This document shows, piece by piece, positions 56,600 through 64,000 of a stretch of DNA of 64,000 nt. Position 1 is the stretch's first letter, and each line of letters starts with the position of its first letter. Under the pieces are notes generated by a model that saw nothing but the letters and a program-made list of their open reading frames with translations, searched no databases and had not been told where the DNA came from. The position numbers were made by a program, and so were the translations under genes. This stretch comes from Bacteroides sp. (GTDB lineage Bacteria; Bacteroidota; Bacteroidia; Bacteroidales; Bacteroidaceae): assembly GCA_021201335.1 (NCBI GenBank), contig JAJQFD010000060.1, forward strand, positions 46,717 to 110,716, written 5' to 3'.

Positions 56600-56887
56600 T
56601 TAACAAAAATACTTAGCTTTGCTACCGGTTTAGAAATACCTTGCTTTTCTGCAAAGAAAAAGATGATGTTTCGTCATCGATGAGCAATTGTTTGACATTC
56701 GGCACTACCTGCAATCTTTATGGGGAGGATACCTACTATACGTATGGTTTGCTGTTCTTCCCTCCGCGAGGTAAACCATACGTATAGTAGGTATCCTCTG
56801 GAGTTGATTGATATAGTCCCAGGAAAATACGAAGGTTCTGAACCTCAAATCCAAGCCCTATTTCTTTAAATAGGGCTTTTTAGTTGA
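56600..56887 (+). ncRNA. candidate retron msr-msd RNA
   Basis: Directly before the RT gene. TTAGC at 56613-56617 matches the branch-guanosine context of Ec86-like msr RNAs (G616 would be the branch base). A first stem pairs 56617-56622 with 56651-56656; a second pairs 56662-56668 with 56672-56678 round TTT and closely resembles the Ec86 GUUUC stem-loop. The msd part holds a perfect 26-bp stem (56725-56750 with 56773-56798) with a small inner hairpin. For a1/a2 the best pairing is 56600-56609 with 56877-56887 (10 bp, one bulged A), which is tentative, as are the ends given. Confidence 0.7.
56853..56881 (+). terminator. terminator-like hairpin between msd and RT gene
   Basis: A perfect 11-bp stem (56853-56863 with 56868-56878), a CTTT loop and a short T tail to 56881. 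It could end most transcripts after the msr-msd RNA so that RT mRNA comes from read-through, or it could be a second hairpin of the msd itself. Confidence 0.6.
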
Positions 56888-56908
56888 AACACACAAAACA
56901 GCAAAATC

Positions 56909-58447
56909 ATGTCAGAAAGATCTACCCGACAGCAGATCTACGACAGAATCCGCGCGGCCTTTACCAAGGATAGCTATATCCTGGAAGAAATGAAACGCCT
57001 GGGCTTTTGGGATTCGAATGTAGATGCTCCCACCCTTCCTGAAAGGCTGATTCAACGGGAAGCTGAAATCAATCAGGAATTAAACAAACTACTGGCGCAA
57101 GACCGTAAATTCCGCAACCAGGAAGCCATGCTGGCAGAAATGCGTAAAGCACGCATGAAACAAGCCCGTGAAAAGCGAGTACTAACCCTCGAAAAAAACA
57201 AGCAAAAAAGATTGGACAGGGCTGCAAGATGGAGGTCACTACAACAAGAACAGATTATTTATTTAGGGAAAGGTGTTTCTGCCGGACTGAATAATACTGA
57301 TACGAATGTCCAGTCGCTCCAAAAATATAATCTTCCTGTTTTTTCCTCCCTCACAGAACTCGCCAATAGTATGAATTTGGATCTGGCTAAGTTGCGCTAT
57401 CTGATCTTTCAGCGGCAGGTTTCCAGGCATACACACTACCATACATTCGAAATCCCCAAAAAATCAGGTGGCAAACGAAAAATTTCGGCACCAAAGCGAC
57501 AAATGAAAGCCTTACAACGATGGATATTGGATACCATATTAAGTCCTATCTCCATGGACGAACATGCACATGGATTTATTAAAAATCGCTCAATACTAAC
57601 CAATGCCCAACCTCATACCGGAAAAGAAATTGTAATAAATGTCGACCTGAAGGATTTCTTTCCTAGTATTGACTTTAAACGTGTTAAAGGATTATTTCAT
57701 AAATTGGGATATTCCGAACAAATGGCAATTATCTTTGCACTAATCTGTACACAAGCTGAAACAGAAACTGTAGAAATGGATGGTGTAAGGTATTATGTGC
57801 AAAGGGGAAAACGAATCTTACCACAGGGTTCTCCTGCAAGCCCGGCCATCAGTAATCTGGTTGCTTATAAACTAGACAAGAAAGTAAATGGATTAGCTGA
57901 AAAACTAGGTTTCACTTATACCCGTTACGCTGATGATTTAAGTTTTTCAACTTTCAGAAGAAACGAGAAAAATGTAGCCAGACTCTTGCATTTTCTAGGT
58001 AAGATCATCGAATCGGAAGGATTGGTAATGCACCCAGATAAGACTCAGGTGATGCGAAACGGCGGTTTGCAAAAGGTAACAGGTATTGTGGTAAATGAAA
58101 AGCTGAATGTGCAACGAGAGCAATTACGCAAATTCAGAGCACTACTTCATAATATTGAGGTAAACGGCTGGAAAGATCAGAGATGGGGCCACGCACATAA
58201 TCTGATACATTCTATTGAAGGATATATTCAATTTGTGAAAATGGTGAATCCAAGGAAAGGGGATAAATTTCGGAAGCAGCTCGATCAAATTATTAAAAAG
58301 CACGGTTGTCCTCCTATTGATGAAACCACTTTTTATAAGAAAACTGTTGAAACTAGCCAACCATCGCAACCAATCACTTCCCAAACAATTGAGCCAGAGA
58401 AACATGCCACACCAAAAGGTAATGATTGGTGGAATATTTTTTCATAA
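56909..58447 (+). CDS. retron reverse transcriptase
   Basis: A 512-aa retron RT that would copy the msd part of its RNA into msDNA primed from a 2'-OH guanosine. NAQPH (232-236) is the retron NAxxH motif and VTG (390-392) the second retron signature. The palm is clear: VDLKDFFPSI (first catalytic Asp), LPQGSPASPAISN, YTRYADDLSFS (YADD at 340-343) and GLVMHPDKTQV. About 130 basic, coiled-coil-like residues (QEAMLAEMRKARMKQAREKR) precede the RT fold, longer than in most retrons, and a 60-residue tail is low-complexity. The WGR gene follows 17 bases later. Confidence 0.93.
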   Translation: MSERSTRQQIYDRIRAAFTKDSYILEEMKRLGFWDSNVDAPTLPERLIQREAEINQELNKLLAQDRKFRNQEAMLAEMRKARMKQAREKRVLTLEKNKQKRLDRAARWRSLQQEQIIYLGKGVSAGLNNTDTNVQSLQKYNLPVFSSLTELANSMNLDLAKLRYLIFQRQVSRHTHYHTFEIPKKSGGKRKISAPKRQMKALQRWILDTILSPISMDEHAHGFIKNRSILTNAQPHTGKEIVINVDLKDFFPSIDFKRVKGLFHKLGYSEQMAIIFALICTQAETETVEMDGVRYYVQRGKRILPQGSPASPAISNLVAYKLDKKVNGLAEKLGFTYTRYADDLSFSTFRRNEKNVARLLHFLGKIIESEGLVMHPDKTQVMRNGGLQKVTGIVVNEKLNVQREQLRKFRALLHNIEVNGWKDQRWGHAHNLIHSIEGYIQFVKMVNPRKGDKFRKQLDQIIKKHGCPPIDETTFYKKTVETSQPSQPITSQTIEPEKHATPKGNDWWNIFS

Positions 58448-58464
58448 CCTCAATCTACTGAACA

Positions 58465-59610
58465 ATGAAACTGATACAACAAAGTAAACTATACTTCAAA
58501 GAGGGTAATTCGGACAAGGTATACGAAATTGATTTGCTGGAACTTTCTTCAACAGAATATATTGTCAACTTTCGTTATGGCCGCCGGGGAAGTACCCTAA
58601 AATCGGGAACTAAAACGCCGGAAGCTGTTTCACGTGACAAAGCGGAAGCAATTTTCTTTCAGTTGGACAGAGAAAAACGCACGAAAGGATATCAAACGGA
58701 GATCGAAACATTTATCGAAATTCCTTCTTTAGATCATATTGAACCTTCTTCGCTAAAAGGGGTAATCCTCCAACGCCTTCAGGATGCGATAGAAGGTAGA
58801 AATAGATTTGAAACAACCTGGAAAACCAGTCGTGTTATTTGGAAAGCAGCATCCCTGAATATACGGGAGTCTATTCCTTTTATTATTAAACTGGCTACCA
58901 AAGGAAAAGATGAATTACAGATTTATTCGGCTTTTTGGGCACTGACCAAATTCAAAGCTGTAGAAGCCAAGCCGGTTTTTGAGCCCTTTGCGTTTCAACA
59001 AACGCAAAAGGCCTATCTGAGAAATATAGCCTGCGAAGGATTATTGAACGTATTGGAAGGTGACGACCTGAATAGTTTCACTAAGAAGTTAATTGAACAA
59101 TTACCGCTTGCCATTCAGCAAGATATACAAAATAAAGATGCGAAAGCCCTGATCAACGATTTGACCGAACATTCAGAGCAATTGTTTGTCGGATACTTTT
59201 CCACGTTGTATTTATTATGTAAAGTACAGACAGAATTGCTGCCGCTTATTCATCAAACGATGAACAACTGGACCTTCAGACCCCCTTATTTTAAGCAGAT
59301 ACGTTCTATTTATAAACTGGCCCAAGTACGTAATGATTATCACACACTGGCTATGCTCTCTTATCGTTTCGAAAAAGAGAAAGCGATGTTTGCAAAAACC
59401 AAACCTTATTCACAATACATTCCTGAACTGGATAAATATATTCAAACAGAAAAGGAGATTAAAAACCGGGATAGTAAAATTGCTTTTTCACAATTAACTA
59501 AAGCTTACTTTCAAAGAAACGCAGTAAATTACTTGTTGGAAACAGGTGAAAAAAAAGAATGCCCAAGAGTATATAAAACTGGCTGTTGCAATCCTTCTAC
59601 AATATTCTGA
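58465..59610 (+). CDS. retron accessory protein, WGR-domain N-terminal part (frameshifted)
   Basis: The first part of a WGR-HEAT/ARM protein. Residues 1-80 are a WGR domain (YIVNFRYGRRGSTLKSGTKT), a fold known in MolR and PARP proteins and associated with nucleic acid binding. A helical-repeat region follows (IIKLATKGKDELQIYSAFWALTKF, NIACEGLLNVLEGDDL). The frame ends with 18 unrelated residues after an A8 run (59549-59556). Dropping one A gives LLETGEKKNAQEYIKLAVAI, which is continuous with the next frame, so this is one gene of about 1,100 codons. Confidence 0.85.
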   Translation: MKLIQQSKLYFKEGNSDKVYEIDLLELSSTEYIVNFRYGRRGSTLKSGTKTPEAVSRDKAEAIFFQLDREKRTKGYQTEIETFIEIPSLDHIEPSSLKGVILQRLQDAIEGRNRFETTWKTSRVIWKAASLNIRESIPFIIKLATKGKDELQIYSAFWALTKFKAVEAKPVFEPFAFQQTQKAYLRNIACEGLLNVLEGDDLNSFTKKLIEQLPLAIQQDIQNKDAKALINDLTEHSEQLFVGYFSTLYLLCKVQTELLPLIHQTMNNWTFRPPYFKQIRSIYKLAQVRNDYHTLAMLSYRFEKEKAMFAKTKPYSQYIPELDKYIQTEKEIKNRDSKIAFSQLTKAYFQRNAVNYLLETGEKKECPRVYKTGCCNPSTIF

Positions 59611-61792
59611 GGCTGACTACTCAGAGGAAGAAGAAAAACTTCAAAATTCATACGGAATATACCAAGCCAAAAACAGATATAGTTATATTTTCGTAACTTA
59701 TCCAGAATGTTCCAGGCAATATTTACTCTCTAACATTCTTTTTGGGAATGATCCACAAAGAATACGCCTGAAAAATCTAACTTATATTTCAGGTAAAAGA
59801 GAAGTCATTTGCTCCACCTATTATTATAATACTAATAAAATCATCAGTGATACTTCTTCCCCTGCAACGACAAACAACAACGATCAAAAAACAACCTCAA
59901 CAAATTCCGGACAATCTTTTCTGGGCTCAATTTTAAGCTTATTTGGTAGTAAACAGAAAGAAGAAAAGGAAGACCAGAATACAAACCGACCTACTGCCAC
60001 TGAGTCTCAGAAGGAAAAAGAAACGATTACTGTCCAACATCCGGAATTATTCCCGGAACATTGGCATACCATGCCAAACGCTTATGTACAGTTATTATTG
60101 CAAGCCCAGATGAATATTATCCATCGCTTTTCTTATCAAAACCTGAAGGCACATGAAAGTTATGATGAGATCTGTACCCGCTTTGACAGTAATACTGTAT
60201 TGTTTTTCTTGAAAAGAAATTTCGAATATCCGAATAAGTTGGGATTTGAGATTCTGGCAAAAAGAGAGGATGAATTTAAAAAAGACCCTTCTTTTGTAGT
60301 CAGTGTCCTGGATTCCAATAGTAACGATGCCAGAGAATGGGCACAAAGACAGATTGAGAATGAGAAAGATCTCTTTGTATCTGAGCTTAACTTCATTCTT
60401 AAACTTATCAGCAATTCGAGGAAAGAGAATGTGGATTGGATTGATAACTTTTTAAAAAACAGCAGGTTTACAGAAGAAAGACAACAAGTTATCCTCGGCA
60501 AAATTATTGCAGAGTTGGTTAATCTGGAAAATACAGAAGCCAATAATGAACTGGCTAAATTAATGATTAACAGACTCAATTTGATTGCTTCTAATCAATT
60601 TAACCAGATTAGTTGGGAAGTTGTGGAACATTTGCTTTTATCGCCACTTCTTACAAATATTATGCTGGCAAGTAAAATCCTGTTAATTAAATCGCAAAGA
60701 GCAATTGCCACAGATATTCCAGTATCATTAGTTAGCTTGTTCCTGAAATATGAAATCCCTGAAGTTCGGCAAGATGGTATCCGTCTATTGAATCAGTATC
60801 CAGACAATTTTCTGATCGACAACTATAATTTCCTTTTAAACCAGATAGATACTGCTTATCCGGAAGTTTTAGAAAATGTACTGGTAATCATCCGCCGGTT
60901 GGTAGGAAGCTATTCGGTAGGAAATTCGACTACTCAGCATCTCGTATATACACTTATCCGGAAAGAAAAATATGAAGGTGCTCATGCTCTCATCCAGTCG
61001 TTTGTTGTGAACGAACTAAAAAGATACTGGAATACAGGACTTACTCCTAAAGATATCATCAAACTTATCCATGCCCAATATCGTATCAGTCAATTAGCCG
61101 GATATGAGATTTTAAAAGGATATCATAAAATAAATGATTTTACAATCCGTCAAATCATTTCGCTAGGTAACCATAAGCTTTTACTTATAAGACAATGGTG
61201 TTGGAATTATTTCAAGCAAAATGTTTACCGCATCCGATATGAGAAAGGGAGAGCATTGGGGCTGTTAGATGCCAACTGGGATGATACACGTACTTATGCT
61301 TTCCAGTTCTTCAGAACTGAATTTACAGAAAACGACTGGGATAGTGATACACTCATTGGCATCGTCGATTCTATCAGAGCAGATGTAGAAAATTTCGGAA
61401 AAGAATTAATTGCACGTTTCTTCAAACCGGAAAACGCATTGGAATATCTTTCTAAACTCAGCGAGCATCCCAGTGTAAATGTGCAAGAGTTAGTTACCCA
61501 TTACCTGAACCAATATGCAGGAGGCAAAAAGGAAATTATCAGCGAATTAAATTACTATTTTCGTTCTGTACTCACAAGGGTTAATAAAGCAAGAGTAGCG
61601 AAAAACAGAATCTTCAGATTCCTCCATCAGGAAGCACTGAAAAACGAGAGCATAGCTAAGGTTGTTGTTCCTATACTTGACGATCTATCAGCGCAATCTA
61701 CTGTACAGGATAAAGCTACTTGCATTCATATTTTAAGTGAAGTCAAAGCAAAATATCCTCATCTGGATATGCATTTAATGATTAAAAACTAA
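59546..61792 (+). CDS. retron accessory protein, ARM/HEAT-like helical repeat part
   Basis: A 748-codon frame with GTG at 59546, lying on the A8 run, so that start is doubtful; it continues the WGR protein. After a low-complexity Ser/Thr/Asn linker (residues 110-165) it is all helical with repeating hydrophobic heptads (VVEHLLLSPLLTNIMLASKIL, EVRQDGIRLLNQYPDNFL, LEYLSKLSEHPSVNVQELV), as in ARM/HEAT solenoids. No catalytic motif is seen. In the type XIII retron gene set as I remember it, an ARM-repeat protein sits beside the SWIM protein; it may be the scaffold of the effector complex. Confidence 0.82.
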   Translation: MKKKNAQEYIKLAVAILLQYSEADYSEEEEKLQNSYGIYQAKNRYSYIFVTYPECSRQYLLSNILFGNDPQRIRLKNLTYISGKREVICSTYYYNTNKIISDTSSPATTNNNDQKTTSTNSGQSFLGSILSLFGSKQKEEKEDQNTNRPTATESQKEKETITVQHPELFPEHWHTMPNAYVQLLLQAQMNIIHRFSYQNLKAHESYDEICTRFDSNTVLFFLKRNFEYPNKLGFEILAKREDEFKKDPSFVVSVLDSNSNDAREWAQRQIENEKDLFVSELNFILKLISNSRKENVDWIDNFLKNSRFTEERQQVILGKIIAELVNLENTEANNELAKLMINRLNLIASNQFNQISWEVVEHLLLSPLLTNIMLASKILLIKSQRAIATDIPVSLVSLFLKYEIPEVRQDGIRLLNQYPDNFLIDNYNFLLNQIDTAYPEVLENVLVIIRRLVGSYSVGNSTTQHLVYTLIRKEKYEGAHALIQSFVVNELKRYWNTGLTPKDIIKLIHAQYRISQLAGYEILKGYHKINDFTIRQIISLGNHKLLLIRQWCWNYFKQNVYRIRYEKGRALGLLDANWDDTRTYAFQFFRTEFTENDWDSDTLIGIVDSIRADVENFGKELIARFFKPENALEYLSKLSEHPSVNVQELVTHYLNQYAGGKKEIISELNYYFRSVLTRVNKARVAKNRIFRFLHQEALKNESIAKVVVPILDDLSAQSTVQDKATCIHILSEVKAKYPHLDMHLMIKN

Positions 61793-61796
61793 GCGT

Positions 61797-63458
61797 ATGT
61801 TATTCGATTATAAATACAGCGGAAGTACTTCAGTCAGCAACAGTGCTAACGATACATCCATGAGTTTCGCTCCCGACATTTCGCGTGATCCAACCTTCTT
61901 TATCGGAAAACTCAATAAGAAAATCGCCTTCCGGGAGGCCATATCAGCATTACACGATGTGGTAATTTCCGACATGCGTTTCAAGCCCAAAGATAAAACA
62001 GACTATAAAGCTTGGGCAGCTGAACAAGAAAAACTCTGGCTAGGAGAATTCATAGCCAATTATCAGATAGATGAAGTACGAAAACGTATTCAAGATTTAA
62101 GGCAAGAACTCAAGGACGTTTACCAGGAAAAGTCACGGGTATTGGCACCCTTTTATAAAGCTCGTAAAGAATATTTCGATTATCTTTATAAAAACGATAA
62201 AGATGCCTGGTTTGTCTTGGATCCGGTAATCACGGTTCATCCTGATGAACTTTTCTTTGAATGTTTCAGCCAGGATGAATCGTCTTATGGCAAATTAAGT
62301 TGCAGTTATAATGTATTTACTGAAATCAATGAGTTTAAGTGCGGAACAACCAACATAGATTACTCTGCTCAATTATATAGCGAATTTCAAAAAATCAGGG
62401 GTTATAAAGATACTCAGTTTTCCATAGATCCCAGTGGATTTGAAACCAAAACAACCAATGAAGCCACTTACAAAGAAGTAAAAATTGATTTACCGGACTC
62501 CTGGGTACGAGGGTTTTTACAGGTAAGTACAGCCATGACATTACCCGCAACTACTTTTGATTTGCATCCGATGGATATATTCAGTATTTGCCAAATACTG
62601 AGAAGATTCAAGGAGAAGGAAGGCCCTCGTGCCCTCCGTTTTATTCTGGAACCAAATAAACTAATCCGCATCCAATTTGAACCCTGGTATAAGGAAATTA
62701 TATGCCAACGTTCCATATATACAGGCCAAGAAGCTCAAACCATTCGCATCTGGGGACGCAGAAGGTTAATGATACTGGAACGGTTGATTCCTATCACTCA
62801 AAACTTTAAAGTGGTTCTTTTAGGTTCAGGTTTGCCATCCTTCTTTATGGCTGATATGGGAGATATGACTTTCACATTAGGATTGTCCGGCTGGACAGCC
62901 AATGATTGGAGCCGGGCAGGTAATTTTGATTTGATGGCCCCTCGGGGAAATGTTGATAATTCCACAAAACTACAAATATTCAATGCTTTAAAAGAAAATT
63001 GGTTCGAATCCTCCGACAGTCTGGCTAAACGACTGAATATGGATAACAGTACGGTAGTTTCTTCGCTAACTGCCTACACCCAAGCTGGAAGAATTATTTA
63101 TGATTTAAAAGCAGGTGTATATCGAGTTCGAGAATTAACACAGGAACCACTTGACTTTAAAGCCCTACGTTTTGGCAGTGAACAAGAAAAAACAGCGAAT
63201 GAGTTAATCAGTATAGGAAATGTCAAGATCAACTCTACGACAGAAGTAATAGAAAACATGTTGCATGTTAGGGCCAGAGTGAAAGAGAAAAATAATACCT
63301 ATTCTACACAGGTAGTTATTGACAAAGATGAACGCTTAACAGACGGTTCATGTGAATGCTCTTTTTATAAAACAAATAAATTAAGAAAAGGACCTTGTCA
63401 ACACATTTTAGCAACTCGAATGAGTCTAGAAGAATTAAGACAGAGTCATCATCAATAA
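61797..63458 (+). CDS. retron accessory protein with winged helix and SWIM zinc finger
   Basis: A 553-aa protein starting 4 bases after the ARM gene stops. The C-terminal end carries a SWIM zinc finger (C519-x-C521 ... C534-x-H536 in CECSF...PCQH). Upstream of it, at about 395-450, IFNALKENWFESSDSLAKRL and VVSSLTAYTQAGRIIYDL form a winged helix; this is the WHSWIM arrangement. The first 390 residues have a coiled coil (EVRKRIQDLRQELKDVYQEKS) and an unrecognised alpha/beta region. DNA binding is likely; in the retron it may sense or be held by msDNA. Last gene of the operon, ended by a terminator. Confidence 0.88.
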   Translation: MLFDYKYSGSTSVSNSANDTSMSFAPDISRDPTFFIGKLNKKIAFREAISALHDVVISDMRFKPKDKTDYKAWAAEQEKLWLGEFIANYQIDEVRKRIQDLRQELKDVYQEKSRVLAPFYKARKEYFDYLYKNDKDAWFVLDPVITVHPDELFFECFSQDESSYGKLSCSYNVFTEINEFKCGTTNIDYSAQLYSEFQKIRGYKDTQFSIDPSGFETKTTNEATYKEVKIDLPDSWVRGFLQVSTAMTLPATTFDLHPMDIFSICQILRRFKEKEGPRALRFILEPNKLIRIQFEPWYKEIICQRSIYTGQEAQTIRIWGRRRLMILERLIPITQNFKVVLLGSGLPSFFMADMGDMTFTLGLSGWTANDWSRAGNFDLMAPRGNVDNSTKLQIFNALKENWFESSDSLAKRLNMDNSTVVSSLTAYTQAGRIIYDLKAGVYRVRELTQEPLDFKALRFGSEQEKTANELISIGNVKINSTTEVIENMLHVRARVKEKNNTYSTQVVIDKDERLTDGSCECSFYKTNKLRKGPCQHILATRMSLEELRQSHHQ

Positions 63459-63463
63459 ATAAA

Positions 63464-63499
63464 CAAAAAAGAGAGGGCGTTAAGTCCCCTCTCTCTTTT
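63464..63499 (+). terminator. terminator of the retron operon
   Basis: An A/G-rich arm (63467-63477) pairs with CCCTCTCTCTTTT (63487-63499) round CGTTAAGTC, with T at the end. It also faces the convergent small lipoprotein gene. Confidence 0.7.
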
Positions 63500-63523
63500 A
63501 ATCTCCTACCAATACTACATAAC

Positions 63524-63751
63524 TTACTTTGTAGCATCAGTTGCGACTGTTTCTTTGCAGCAGGAAATAGTGTCACAAGCAGCTTTATCCTTGCACGCTG
63601 TTGTATCAGTTTTGCAACATTCATCCACAGCTTTCGTTGTAGCTTCTACAGAAGCAGTTTCAGCCTTTGCATTGGTCTTGTTTCCACAAGAAGTAATTAT
63701 TCCCATCGAAAACAACATGGCAAAAGTGGCAAAAAACAATTTCATCTTCAT
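63524..63751 (-). CDS. small Cys-rich lipoprotein
   Basis: A 75-aa lipoprotein. ATG at 63751 begins MKMKLFFATFAMLFSMGIIT followed by lipobox TSC; the longer frame to 63880 would bury it. The mature part is Ala/Thr/Lys-rich with seven further Cys in a CC, C, C, CC-like spacing (DECCKTDTTACKDKAACDTI, SCCKE), which could hold metal or form disulfides. I know no family. It is convergent to the retron operon and probably unrelated to it. Confidence 0.72.
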   Translation of the reverse strand: MKMKLFFATFAMLFSMGIITSCGNKTNAKAETASVEATTKAVDECCKTDTTACKDKAACDTISCCKETVATDATK

Positions 63752-63945
63752 AATAACTTGCTTTAAATGATTTAATATAATTAGTACGTTACAAAGATAT
63801 AAATAAAATGAAATGCTTTTTATCGCATTAAAAGATATTTTATGAAACTTAGAAAGCAAATTCTCCATATAATATAACAATTTGCTTTCAATCTGTAGAA
63901 ATTAATTAACAGATAAGTTTCTATTAAAAAGTCTCATTAAATAAC

Positions 63946-63981
63946 AAAGGCCTCTTTATCTATGTTGATAAAGAGGCCTTT
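63946..63981. terminator. bidirectional terminator at the right edge
   Basis: A perfect 15-bp stem (63946-63960 with 63967-63981) with a 6-base loop and T/A on the flanks. It belongs to a gene beyond the window. Confidence 0.8.
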
Positions 63982-64000
63982 CTGGGTAATCTAAATAAAA

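Noticed and set aside
56492..56827. Alternative a1/a2 pair: TTTTCCTGG at 56492-56500 with CCAGGAAAA at 56819-56827
   Set aside because: Nine bp match, but the a1 side lies over 110 bases before the branch-site motif, whereas a1 normally adjoins the msr.
56909..58447. RT as part of a group II intron or diversity-generating retroelement
   Set aside because: No maturase or HNH domain, no intron domain V-like end, no template/variable repeat pair; NAxxH and VTG mark a retron.

Overview
The window is chromosomal DNA from a member of the order Bacteroidales, most likely Bacteroides- or Parabacteroides-like. The evidence is low GC, promoters of the Bacteroidetes sigma-ABfr type (TTTG, about 19 nt, TAnnTTTG), few Shine-Dalgarno sites, a hybrid two-component system, SusB-type GH97, GH109 and S-type sulfatase genes, and a housekeeping order (groSL, hisS, purA-fur, DPP III, leu genes) that resembles the Bacteroides gene order as I remember it. 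No tRNA, rRNA, CRISPR array or complete insertion sequence was seen.

Layout. 1-17 kb: carbohydrate use (CE7-type esterase cut by the window edge, GH97, hexokinase, GH3, hybrid sensor/regulator, surface lipoprotein, GH28) plus YbaK and nucleosidase genes. 16.5-18.8 kb: sigma factor, DinB-like protein and an orphan lipoprotein. 18.8-21.1 kb: an RNA-repair pair (RNA ligase and HD-Pnk) behind a long leader. 21-25.7 kb: etfB-etfA, a TonB/MORN-like protein and an acyl-CoA dehydrogenase. 25.9-44 kb: MscS channel, threonine aldolase, a decayed sigma-factor/membrane-protein locus, groESL, a DUF3667 pseudogene, hisS, metallopeptidase, purA-fur, AlkD-like, DPP III, AraC-type regulator, TPR protein and CDF transporter. 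44-50.8 kb: leuA-leuC-leuD-cimA-like-leuB read leftwards behind a transcription attenuator whose 27-aa Ile/Leu-rich leader peptide can be read directly. 50.9-56.3 kb: sulfatase, a repeat-rich gap and two tandem GH109 genes. 56.6-63.5 kb: a retron.

The most notable system is the retron at 56600-63458. The reverse transcriptase has both retron hallmarks (NAxxH and VTG). It is preceded by a candidate msr-msd RNA with a TTAGC branch-site motif, an Ec86-like stem-loop and a perfect 26-bp msd stem. It is followed by WGR, ARM/HEAT-like and winged-helix/SWIM proteins. From memory this gene set matches the little-studied type XIII retrons. The WGR-ARM gene is split at an A8 run.

Four genes (hybrid regulator, CDF transporter, WGR-ARM, sulfatase) are interrupted exactly at A7, A8 or T7 homopolymers. 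That points to homopolymer length errors in the assembly, or to slippage or phase variation. Separately, a DUF3667 gene carries an in-frame stop, a sigma-factor gene is a chimera, and its neighbour has a one-base frameshift. These three look like true gene decay.
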